Shown here: one piece after another, positions 1 to 6,304 of the stretch
Position numbering within the stretch: position 1 is the stretch's first letter
Layout: the number at the start of each line of letters is the position of its first letter
Program-made: the position numbers and the translations under genes
Notes under the pieces: model-generated
The model's database searches: none
Told to the model about the DNA's origin: nothing
What the model saw: only the letters and a program-made list of their open reading frames with translations
Source: Halobacteria archaeon
Lineage (GTDB): Archaea > Halobacteriota > Syntropharchaeia > Alkanophagales > Methanospirareceae
NCBI GenBank assembly: GCA_029932715.1
Contig: JAOZPO010000006.1
Span: 1 to 17,328, forward strand
Direction of reading: 5' to 3'
DNA: 17,328 bases

Positions 1-157
1 TCTTGCCCGGTGCGTAAAACGCCTGATAGCCGTAATATTGCCCGCTGGGGCATAAGGGCAGCCATTCCTCATTCGGATGGAAACTCGCAATGCTGCACAG
101 CTTACACTTTACACAATGGTGAATCGCACTCAATATCTCTTCTTTTTCCAGTTCCAT
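1..157 (-). CDS. Fe-S binding protein, HdrD/GlpC-like, N-terminus (partial)
   Basis: This gene runs off the left edge; about 52 N-terminal codons are visible and all are open. The start ATG is at 157-155, preceded by a good ribosome binding site (AGAGGTAG, 170-163). The visible protein has CVKCKLC near residues 15-21, then a Trp and a Cys-Pro at about residues 36-37 followed by SGQYYGYQAFYAPGK. A C-x2-C-x2-C run followed by a Cys-Pro and an aromatic-rich 'YY..' stretch ending in Gly-Lys is characteristic of the 4Fe-4S module of heterodisulfide-reductase-D/GlpC-like soluble oxidoreductases, which pass electrons between Fe-S clusters. Which partner enzyme it serves cannot be told, because the rest of the gene lies outside the window. 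Possible TATA boxes on the minus strand are at 201-197 and 243-236. The family call is moderately sure; the specific role is unknown. Confidence 0.62.
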   Translation of the reverse strand, partial: MELEKEEILSAIHHCVKCKLCSIASFHPNEEWLPLCPSGQYYGYQAFYAPGK

Positions 158-194
158 ATCTTCTACCTCTCTTTTCTCTGATATTTATCCTCAT

Positions 195-247
195 CCTATA
201 AGCTTGTTTCGATTTTTTCTTGTGTCATTCAACAACCTATAAATTAG
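195..247 (-). promoter_or_regulatory. Candidate promoter of the Fe-S protein gene
   Basis: Two TATA-like elements read on the minus strand: TTATAGG (201-195) and TTTATAGG (243-236). The nearer one would place transcription start around 173, leaving a short leader that contains the AGAGGTAG ribosome binding site. The call rests on spacing and composition only. Confidence 0.3.
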
Positions 248-562
248 TTAATTCCTCTTTTTCTTATATGAACTCATCTGCCAATTTGTCGAATGATACG
301 CGGTTTTGATGGTGGCAGTACCGGATTTGTATGTAAAGATTACAGTAGCATATCCTGCATGTGACTTACCTATCGCAATATATTAATCACCATCTACTCT
401 CTATATATAACTTTTCCCAGCTTCATCACATAAAACTTCTCTTACAATTATCCTTTTCAGGTTGTGCTTTGACATAATTTTCTCTGCAACATCTTCTTCC
501 ATTATTATTTTACATAAGTCTATCCTTTTATGTTCATATCCATTAACATATATACATATCAT
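248..562 (-). pseudogene. Relic of a BrnT/DUF4258-like toxin gene, two in-frame stops
   Basis: Reading the minus strand in one frame from ATG at 562-560 gives a coherent protein of about 104 codons, broken by TAG (403-401) and TAA (385-383) and ending at TAA (250-248). The first part contains EEDVAEKIMSKHNLKR and VREVL. The part after the stops contains YIAIGKSHAGYATVIFTYKS, then TAYHSTNWQ and a basic end, SSYKKKRN. This order (a V.EKI..KH helix, a short EVL helix, an 'IGK.H.G...V.F' strand pair, a 'TA...T' strand and a Lys-rich C-terminus) resembles small BrnT/DUF4258-type toxins of toxin-antitoxin modules. Because coherence continues in the same frame across both stops, decay by point mutation explains it better than chance. 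No antitoxin partner is visible. The start overlaps the divergent start of the HTH gene, so the original N-terminus is uncertain. The family is assigned from memory of its pattern, without a search. Confidence 0.55.
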
Positions 563-1184
563 GAAGATGCCGAGCGATGGATACATCGAAGCTATTCTCG
601 TATTCCTTGTCAAAAAGGGACCATCCAGCAAGTATGCTATATCAAAAGGTACTGATATTCCATATCCAACTATTCTGAGGAAAATACAGGCTATGATCGA
701 GGCGCATGTGATCCAGAAGATAGGGATGGGGAAGAGAGGCGCGCAAATCTACGTTGCCACGCCAAAAGGCACGCTCATTGCTTATTTCAGCGGGCATGTG
801 CGCACTTCTGAGTTATTCATGGCTCTGCCAGCGATTATGAAGCACGTTCGAATCTCTCTACTGGAGTTACCCGCAGTCAAGAATCCGTTTGGGTTTGTCG
901 TAGATGAGTTACCATTCAAACTTTCACAATTAGAGGACTTGAAGGTAGAGGAGGCTGTTAGCATTCTGGGTGTTATTCTTATCTGGCGGCATGATGAATG
1001 GTATCATGAGATAGGCAAGGAACAACTGAAGAGCTTAATGATCTGGGAAGAGAACTACCATATTTTGCGGTTCCTGGTCGCAGGCGCTATCAACACGCTC
1101 ACAAAGTTGAGTGCTCAGGCTATGCAATTGAATAAGTCATCTGCTGAATTCCTATCGGAGATAGATGAGCTTGCGGGGCGTTAA
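561..1184 (+). CDS. Winged-helix transcriptional regulator (MarR/PadR-like), unnamed
   Basis: A 207-residue protein. The frame is open further upstream to 462, but only from a TTG and through a hydrophobic, gene-unlike stretch that overlaps the toxin relic, so the ATG at 561 is preferred; ATG 567 is also possible. No ribosome binding site precedes it. A TATA-like TTTTATG at 526-532 lies about 30 nt upstream, which suggests a leaderless transcript. Residues 1-80 form a winged helix: helices around 'EAILVFLVKKG' and 'SSKYAISKGT', a recognition-helix candidate 'YPTILRKIQAM', then a basic wing (GKRGAQIYVATPKG). The remainder is mostly helical and may be a dimerisation or effector domain; I do not recognise it as a named family. 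Its target is unknown. Neighbours are the toxin relic (divergent) and the ACT gene (convergent, about 270 bp away), so it is probably transcribed alone. Confidence 0.7.
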   Translation: MKMPSDGYIEAILVFLVKKGPSSKYAISKGTDIPYPTILRKIQAMIEAHVIQKIGMGKRGAQIYVATPKGTLIAYFSGHVRTSELFMALPAIMKHVRISLLELPAVKNPFGFVVDELPFKLSQLEDLKVEEAVSILGVILIWRHDEWYHEIGKEQLKSLMIWEENYHILRFLVAGAINTLTKLSAQAMQLNKSSAEFLSEIDELAGR

Positions 1185-1454
1185 TACAAGTACCCACCCT
1201 GCAATTGCTTACCTATTTATTGCGTCCTTCCCATTAACTTTTGCGATCCCTATTTATTTTACGCCGATTTTCACGCGGAACTATGTAAAATCACCCCAAT
1301 ACGCTTCTATTCTATCAAATTTATTTCCTCTTCTGATGCACAAAAGTTGGTCAAAAAGCTACCCCTGGTGTTGTTGACACCCCTGTTCGGGAATTGAAGG
1401 TATGCCAAAATGCTTATTTATGTCCACTTTTATGTATTAATAAACAGAGCAGAT
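1185..1454. other. Convergent intergenic region, no gene seen
   Basis: This AT-rich gap lies between the 3' ends of the HTH gene (+) and the ACT gene (-). Short open frames here lack ribosome binding sites and recognisable motifs. A small hairpin (GGTGT/ACACC, 1367-1371 with 1377-1381) and several short T-runs on the plus strand could serve transcription termination, but none is convincing on its own. Confidence 0.4.
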
Positions 1455-1889
1455 CTATATCTTCTGTATCTCCTCTCTCGTCGCTATCTTCACCCCTGCC
1501 TCGCTCAGCACATTCGTAGCGCCATTTAAATCATCCACTCTGAGTATAAGCATCGCCTGCTCCACTTTTGTAGTCACAAACGCGTAGGCATAATCCACGT
1601 TGATGCTGTTCGCACTCAGCGTATTCATGATCTCGTAAAGACCTCCCGGGACATCTCTTATTTCCACAGCAAGAACATCCGTCTCTGAGACAGTGAAGCC
1701 ATACTCATGGAGCACTTTGTATCCATTCTCCGTATCATCTACCACCATTCTGACCACGCCAAAGTCACCCGCCTCCGCAATTGTCAATGCACGGATATTC
1801 ACACTCGCATCTGCTAATGCCTTTGCCACTCTTGCCATCCTACCGGGCTTGTTCTCCATAAATATGGAAATCTGCTTTATCGCTACCAT
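1455..1889 (-). CDS. Tandem ACT-domain protein, partner of aryl/acyl-CoA ligase
   Basis: A 144-residue protein made of two ACT folds, about residues 4-70 and 72-140. The first opens with the classic 'QISIFMENKPGRMARVAKAL' strand-loop-helix, with the ligand-binding Pro-Gly after the first strand. The second begins with 'VLAVEIRDVPGGLYEIMNTL', which repeats the same layout. There is no catalytic domain. Such stand-alone double-ACT proteins commonly sit beside phenylacetate-CoA ligase genes in archaea and anaerobes and are thought to bind amino acids or related acids and regulate. Here it follows paaK with only 5 bp between stop and start, so the two are co-transcribed. Its ribosome binding site (GGAAGGTG) is inside the last codons of paaK, which suggests translational coupling. 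The ATG at 1889 fits both the domain boundary and this site. The effector ligand cannot be told. Confidence 0.88.
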   Translation of the reverse strand: MVAIKQISIFMENKPGRMARVAKALADASVNIRALTIAEAGDFGVVRMVVDDTENGYKVLHEYGFTVSETDVLAVEIRDVPGGLYEIMNTLSANSINVDYAYAFVTTKVEQAMLILRVDDLNGATNVLSEAGVKIATREEIQKI

Positions 1890-1894
1890 TTTTA

Positions 1895-3199
1895 CTACAC
1901 CTTCCTCTTATCTATAACGCGCTTAGCCTTTCCCATCGAACGTGGAATCGTTCCAGGCTCCACCAGCTCTACCTCTGCCGTGAGGTTCAGCACATTCTTA
2001 AGCCTATTAGAGACTTCTTTACGTAATAACATCAAATCCGCAATTTTATCGCTAAACGCTGCTTCCGTAACTTCTACATTAATGGTCATCACGTCCAGAG
2101 GTCCCTTCCGGTCCACAATAATCTGATAATTCTCACCAATTTCTGGAATCCGCATAAGCACAGACTCCACCTGACTGGGGAAGACATTTATCCCACGCAC
2201 AATGATCATATCGTCTGTCCGACCCAGAATACGCATTATTCGTGGATGTGTCCGCCCGCACTCACACTGTTCTCTATTCAGTATAGTGAGATCACCCATT
2301 CTGTACCTGATGAGCGGAAAAGCCCATTTATCCAGCGTGGTCACAACGAGTTCGCCTTGTTCTCCATCCTCTACCTGCTCCTCCGTATCCGGATCAATTA
2401 CCTCGACCAGGAACAGATCAGCCCAAATATGGATTCCACTCTGGAGATTGCATTCGGTACAGAGGGGACCACTCATCTCGCTGGTGCCGTATATGTCATA
2501 AGCCTTGATGCCCGTGGAGTCCTCAATCCGCTTCCTCGTCTCATCCGACCATGGTTCAGCACCGAAGATGCCAGCCTTGAGCTTCGTATCATCCCTGATG
2601 CTCACGCCCATCTTCTGCGCAACCTCATTTATATAGAGGAAATAAGAAGGTGTACAGGCGATCGCAGTGCTTCCCAGGTCCTGCATGAGTTCTATCTGAC
2701 GTTCCGTGCTGCCGGCACCCGCAGGCAATACCGTAGCACCTATCTTCTCAGCACCATAGTGTAGACCGAGCCCCCCTGTGAAAAGCCCATAACCATAGCT
2801 AACCTGAATTACATCGCCACGACCCAGACCTATGGACGTTAGAGCTCGTGCCAGAGAATCTGTCCACATATCTATGTCACCCTGGGTGTACCCAACTACG
2901 GTTGGTTTCCCGGTCGTGCCGCTGGATACATGATACCGCACTACCCAGTTTTCCGGTAGGCAGAACATGCCCGTGGGATATGTATTACGAAGGTCGAGCT
3001 TCCTTGTGAACGGGAGTTTTGTTACGTCACTCAGCTCTTTGATGTCATCGGGTGATACGCCAGCCTCATCGAATCGCTGGCGGTAGAAGGATGAATGCGC
3101 ATAGACAAAGCGAACAATTGACCGAAGCCGATCCTCCTGCAACTTGTGCAGATCCTCAATCGGCATACGTTCGATGTGCGGATTCCAGTACCTGAACAT
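1895..3199 (-). CDS. paaK: Phenylacetate-CoA ligase family (PaaK-like), AMP-forming
   Basis: A 434-residue enzyme of the adenylate-forming (ANL) family, expected to activate an aryl or similar carboxylic acid to its CoA thioester with ATP, via an acyl-AMP. Visible motifs: nucleotide-binding loop SSGTTGKPT (92-100); YGTSEMSG (237-244); YRMGDLT (299-305) with the ribose-binding Asp; hinge region GRTDDMIIVRG (326-336); and C-terminal PRSMGKAKRV (419-428), which carries the lysine used in adenylation. A Cys set (CTEC at about 247-250; CEC at about 312-314) resembles the Zn-binding cysteines of PaaK-like proteins. Length is normal. The frame also opens at a TTG 18 bp upstream, but ATG 3199 has a GGGGGAT ribosome binding site and gives the usual 'YWNP.IE.MP' N-terminus. 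It heads an operon with the ACT gene and is divergent from livG. True substrate is uncertain: phenylacetate, indoleacetate or other aryl acids are possible. Confidence 0.9.
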   Translation of the reverse strand: MFRYWNPHIERMPIEDLHKLQEDRLRSIVRFVYAHSSFYRQRFDEAGVSPDDIKELSDVTKLPFTRKLDLRNTYPTGMFCLPENWVVRYHVSSGTTGKPTVVGYTQGDIDMWTDSLARALTSIGLGRGDVIQVSYGYGLFTGGLGLHYGAEKIGATVLPAGAGSTERQIELMQDLGSTAIACTPSYFLYINEVAQKMGVSIRDDTKLKAGIFGAEPWSDETRKRIEDSTGIKAYDIYGTSEMSGPLCTECNLQSGIHIWADLFLVEVIDPDTEEQVEDGEQGELVVTTLDKWAFPLIRYRMGDLTILNREQCECGRTHPRIMRILGRTDDMIIVRGINVFPSQVESVLMRIPEIGENYQIIVDRKGPLDVMTINVEVTEAAFSDKIADLMLLRKEVSNRLKNVLNLTAEVELVEPGTIPRSMGKAKRVIDKRKV

Positions 3200-3220
3200 G
3201 TCTATCCCCCACAGCAATTA

Positions 3221-3263
3221 CAGATATTATAACATAAAATACTGTTATAGATATTATAAATAG
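3221..3263. promoter_or_regulatory. Divergent paaK/livG promoter with an inverted repeat
   Basis: The box TTATAAATA (3254-3262) reads as a TATA element both ways. To the right it lies about 30 nt before the livG ATG (3288), which has no clear ribosome binding site, so livG may be leaderless. To the left it would start paaK near 3230, giving a leader of about 30 nt that contains the GGGGGAT site. A perfect 7-bp inverted repeat, TATAACA (3228-3234) and TGTTATA (3243-3249) with an 8-nt spacer, sits over the inferred paaK start and beside the livG TATA. An 11-bp direct repeat, AGATATTATAA, occurs at 3222-3232 and 3249-3259. These are sequence facts; operator function is inferred. Confidence 0.5.
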
Positions 3264-3287
3264 TAGTACTTCATAAAGATATGACAG

Positions 3288-4016
3288 ATGCTTTCCATAC
3301 GAAACGTGAGCAAGCAGTTTGACGGTATAAGCGCCATCAAGAACGTAAGTTTTAAAATAGATAAGGGTGAGATAGTTGGACTCGTAGGACCCAACGGCGC
3401 GGGGAAATCAACACTGCTGAACATAATAAGTGGAATTTATCTACCAAACACGGGGTCTATCATATTTGACGGCGTGGATATAACAAACCTCCAGCCCGAA
3501 AAGATATGCAGGCAGGGAATAGCGAAGACATTTCAGCTCGTGCAATCCTTCCCTGAACTATCTGCCGTCCAGAACGTGGTGGTGGGCGCGTTATTCGGTA
3601 AATCGGAGAAAATCGGGATGAAAGAAGCCATAGCAAAAGCCGAAAAGAATCTTGACTATGTCGGATACCCCATGAATAAAACAGATTATCCAGTAAAAAA
3701 CCTTAATGTTGTCGAACTCAAGAAGATACAGCTTGCACGGGCTCTTTCCACGTGTCCGAAACTTCTGCTTCTGGATGAGGTAACTACGGGACTGAATCCG
3801 AGAGAAAGCAATGACGCTATCTCACTAATACGTAAAATCAGAGAATCCGGAATAACTATACTCATGGTAGAGCACGTAATGAGGATAATAATGAATGTGT
3901 CTGATCGGATTGTCGTACTGCACCACGGCGAAAAAATCGCGGACGACACACCGTTGGAAATAGCAAAAGATGAAAGAGTCATAAGCTCTTATCTCGGCGA
4001 AAGGACATATATGTGA
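3288..4016 (+). CDS. livG: Branched-chain amino acid type ABC transporter ATPase LivG
   Basis: A 242-residue ABC ATPase of the LivG/BraF class, which energises a membrane importer for branched-chain amino acids, amides, urea or aryl acids. Walker A is GPNGAGKS (34-41), the Q-loop is at Q83 within 'AKTFQLVQSF', Walker B is LLLLDE (159-164), the D-loop follows at 'TTGLNP', and the switch His is H196 in 'MVEHVMR'. The ABC signature site (139-145) reads LNVVELK, not LSGGQ or the usual LivG 'LSYGQ', so the glycine motif is missing while the flanking helix 'QLARAL' is kept. It is followed 4 bp later by livF and is divergent from paaK. No LivH, LivM or binding protein is present in the window. The N-terminus MLSIRNV matches the family, and ATG 3288 fits a leaderless start behind the TATA box at 3254-3262. 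Confidence 0.9.
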   Translation: MLSIRNVSKQFDGISAIKNVSFKIDKGEIVGLVGPNGAGKSTLLNIISGIYLPNTGSIIFDGVDITNLQPEKICRQGIAKTFQLVQSFPELSAVQNVVVGALFGKSEKIGMKEAIAKAEKNLDYVGYPMNKTDYPVKNLNVVELKKIQLARALSTCPKLLLLDEVTTGLNPRESNDAISLIRKIRESGITILMVEHVMRIIMNVSDRIVVLHHGEKIADDTPLEIAKDERVISSYLGERTYM

Positions 4017-4020
4017 TGCT

Positions 4021-4725
4021 ATGCTCAAGATAAAGGACTTGAATGTTGGTTACGAGAAGGTGCAGGTGCTTTGGGATGTCTCCTTTAACGTTAAAGAGGG
4101 GGAGATAGTAACTCTTTTAGGCTCTAATGGCGCCGGGAAGTCAACCACCGTAAAGGCGATTCAAGGACTGCTTAAGCCAAACTCAGGCAGTATAAGGTTT
4201 ACGGGCAAGAGCATTAATGGGCTACCGGTATACAAAATAGTGGCAGAGGGAATTGCCCTTGTCCCGGAAGGCCGGGCGATATTTCCAAAGATGACAGTGC
4301 GTGAAAACCTCGTTCTGGGCGCCTATGTATCAAGGGCAAGGGATTTACGAGACGATAATCTCGATTGGGTCTTTGAGTTATTTCCGAAACTGGATGAGCG
4401 TAAAAAGCAGCTTGCTGGCACTATGAGTGGCGGGGAACAACAGATGCTTGCGATAGCACGCGCGTTAATGTCAAAGCCGAAGCTTCTGATGCTTGATGAG
4501 CCTTCACTCGGGCTTGCACCCGTAATCGTATTACAGGTATTTGAAATCATAAAAAAGCTGAAGCAGGAGGGTGTAACGGTATTGCTTGTAGAGCAGAACG
4601 TACACCATGCGCTTGAGATTTCTAACAGAGCGTATGTCATGGAAAAGGGCAGGATTATTCTGGAAGGCAAAGGCTCTGATCTTCTGAATAATCACTATGT
4701 AAGAGAGGCATACCTGGGGCTATAA
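4021..4725 (+). CDS. livF: Branched-chain amino acid type ABC transporter ATPase LivF
   Basis: A 234-residue ABC ATPase of the LivF/BraG class, the partner of LivG in the heterodimeric motor of HAAT-family importers. Walker A is GSNGAGKS (34-41). The LivF hallmark VPEGRAIFP lies near 81-89. The signature is intact, MSGGEQQ (135-141). Walker B is LLMLDE (155-160), followed by PSLGLAP. The switch position is VEQN (190-193), with Gln in place of His as is normal for LivF. Length is standard. It starts 4 bp after livG, with only a weak ribosome binding site, so translation is probably coupled. Because LivG lacks a canonical signature and LivF has one, the two composite ATP sites may be unequal (inference). 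Confidence 0.93.
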   Translation: MLKIKDLNVGYEKVQVLWDVSFNVKEGEIVTLLGSNGAGKSTTVKAIQGLLKPNSGSIRFTGKSINGLPVYKIVAEGIALVPEGRAIFPKMTVRENLVLGAYVSRARDLRDDNLDWVFELFPKLDERKKQLAGTMSGGEQQMLAIARALMSKPKLLMLDEPSLGLAPVIVLQVFEIIKKLKQEGVTVLLVEQNVHHALEISNRAYVMEKGRIILEGKGSDLLNNHYVREAYLGL

Positions 4726-4956
4726 TTTCAGCCGATTCTAAAATATATATCTTTATAAAGTTAAAGTGTGGAATCAAATAAATGAATTACAATTAAAGCG
4801 GATTCTATCCGAGTGACTTAAGCATAAGTTTTAGTCAGCACATTTGAGCCGTGGTTTTGTTTACTCAATAGCCAACTCAAAATTCCAGCATAAATCTATA
4901 TTTACTATACTACCTTTATTATCCTCAACATCGTAAATAAATAAAGAAAGTGAAAA
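4726..4956 (+). promoter_or_regulatory. Upstream region/leader of rps4e
   Basis: This 231-nt gap separates livF from rps4e. A strong TATA-like palindrome CTTTATAAAG lies at 4751-4760; a start about 26 nt downstream would leave an unusually long leader of roughly 175 nt. Alternative AT-rich boxes lie nearer the gene (about 4893-4903 and 4912-4920). Two small adjacent hairpins are present: CGGAT/ATCCG (4799-4803 with 4807-4811) and ACTTA/TAAGT (4816-4820 with 4825-4829). They could end livF transcription or structure the leader. No small ORF or known RNA is recognisable. Confidence 0.4.
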
Positions 4957-5685
4957 ATGAGAAAACATCAGAAGCGGATAGCGGCACCAAGAAGCTGGCG
5001 GATAGAACGGAAGACCGCCTACTGGACGGTAAAGCCTGAGCCAGGGCCGCATCCAGGAGCTAAAAGCATGCCCTTGCTCTTGATCGTGCGGGACATGCTC
5101 AAATTAGCTGATAACAGTAAAGAGGTGAAGCGGATATTGCACGAAGGGAATATCCTGGTTGACGGAAAGCGAAGGAAAGAGATTAAGTACCCGATTGGCA
5201 TTTTTGACATTCTTTCCATTCCCGCTATAGAAACGGATTATATAGTGCTACTGGACAAGAATGAAAAATTATCGCTGGTAAAGTTGGGGAAGGAAGGGGC
5301 ATCGAGGAAACTGTGCAGGGTGAACAACAAGACGATGATAAAGGGCGGACGGATACAATTTAACCTGTATGACGGCAGGAATATTATACCGAGCAATGGT
5401 ATTGGAGCGGAGATTGAAACGCATGATTCGATAATGATTTCATTGGAATCAAATGAGATATTACAACGATTCGCATATAAAGAAGGGCGTAAAGTGATGG
5501 TGGTAGGCGGTAAGCATTCTGCGCAGACAGGCGAAATAGAGGAGATAAGAATTGTGCGAAGACCTGATCCAAATGTAGTAAAGATAAAGCCACTTGATGG
5601 TGGAGAAAGCTTCTGGACAATTGATGAATACGTCTTCGTGGTGGGTGAAGAGAAGGTAGAAATACCAGAGCTTGAAAAATTGTGA
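4957..5685 (+). CDS. rps4e: Ribosomal protein S4e
   Basis: A 242-residue small-subunit ribosomal protein found in archaea and eukaryotes but not bacteria. The N-terminus (MRKHQKRIAAPRSW) is the family signature. An S4-type RNA-binding domain spans about residues 38-95 (LLLIVRDML..., RILHEGNILVDGKRR). The central S4e domain follows, then a KOW motif at about 176-203 (EGRKVMVVGGKHSAQTGEI). Length is typical. The ribosome binding site before ATG 4957 is weak (AAAGTGA). The usual archaeal order is L24-S4e-L5-S14-S8-L6; here S4e has L5 next to it, but livF where L24 should be. Forty bp separate it from rpl5, so the two are probably one operon. Confidence 0.97.
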   Translation: MRKHQKRIAAPRSWRIERKTAYWTVKPEPGPHPGAKSMPLLLIVRDMLKLADNSKEVKRILHEGNILVDGKRRKEIKYPIGIFDILSIPAIETDYIVLLDKNEKLSLVKLGKEGASRKLCRVNNKTMIKGGRIQFNLYDGRNIIPSNGIGAEIETHDSIMISLESNEILQRFAYKEGRKVMVVGGKHSAQTGEIEEIRIVRRPDPNVVKIKPLDGGESFWTIDEYVFVVGEEKVEIPELEKL

Positions 5686-5725
5686 TTTTACATGCCGATA
5701 ATAGAACATTATAAGGAGGGATAAG

Positions 5726-6253
5726 ATGGCTGAGAACCTGATGAGGAGAATAGGAATAGATAAAGTAGTGATAAATATGGGCGTTGGTGAGAGCGGAGAG
5801 AAATTAGCAAAGGCAGAGAAACTTTTGAGTAGCCCTCTAATTGCGAATCAAAAGCCTGTTAAAGTAGCTTCTAAAAGAACTATACAGACTTTTGGCATTA
5901 AAAAAGGCGAAGCTATTGCATGTAAAGCAACGCTCAGGGGCGAACGCGCAAAGGATTTCCTTAAACGTGCATTTAGCATACAAAATCGGCTAATGTCTTA
6001 TCAATTCGATACTGCCGGCAATTTCTCGTTTGGCATTGCGGAACACACAGATTTTGGCATTCATTACGACCCGAAGGTGGGCATCTTCGGAATGGATGTC
6101 TCGGTGTCGTTAAAAAGACCGGGCTACCGGATAAAAGAGCGGAGGATCCAGAACAAGAAAGTCCCTGCTAAGCACAGAATAAACAGGGAGGACTGTACCG
6201 CGTTCCTCGAGAGGGAGTATGGTGTGGAAGTAGTAGAGGAGGAAGAGGAATAG
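5726..6253 (+). CDS. rpl5: Ribosomal protein L5 (uL5)
   Basis: A 175-residue large-subunit protein that binds 5S rRNA in the central protuberance. Family features: DKVVINMGVGESG near the N-terminus, then KPVKVASKRTIQTFGIKKGE, the helix-strand segment 'GNFSFGIAEHTDFG', and 'FGMDVSVSLKRPGYRIKERR' near the C-terminal end, with a short acidic tail as is common in archaeal L5. A strong Shine-Dalgarno sequence (AAGGAGGG, 5713-5720) fixes the ATG at 5726. It follows rps4e as in the archaeal spc-type cluster, but S14 and S8 do not follow: the 51 bp after it hold no S14-sized zinc-ribbon gene, and the next gene is a DUF1638 protein. Confidence 0.97.
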   Translation: MAENLMRRIGIDKVVINMGVGESGEKLAKAEKLLSSPLIANQKPVKVASKRTIQTFGIKKGEAIACKATLRGERAKDFLKRAFSIQNRLMSYQFDTAGNFSFGIAEHTDFGIHYDPKVGIFGMDVSVSLKRPGYRIKERRIQNKKVPAKHRINREDCTAFLEREYGVEVVEEEEE

Positions 6254-6304
6254 GTAGTCTGTCTATCGGTGAAGCTTGTTTGTGCACCGCAAGAAACGTT
6301 TTAA

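Noticed and set aside
10..201. Plus-strand open frame of 63 codons at the left edge
   Set aside because: It is antisense to the Fe-S protein frame, which has cysteine motifs and a ribosome binding site; this frame has neither.
1165..1377. Plus-strand 70-codon frame after the HTH gene
   Set aside because: Starts inside the HTH coding region, has no ribosome binding site, and its composition is that of AT-rich non-coding DNA.
1361..1390. AGGGGT-containing hairpin/direct repeat as an IS end
   Set aside because: Only a 5-bp stem and a 6-bp repeat; no partner end, no transposase.
2246..2764. Plus-strand 172-codon frame inside paaK
   Set aside because: Antisense shadow of a well-supported ligase gene; no motif or start signal.
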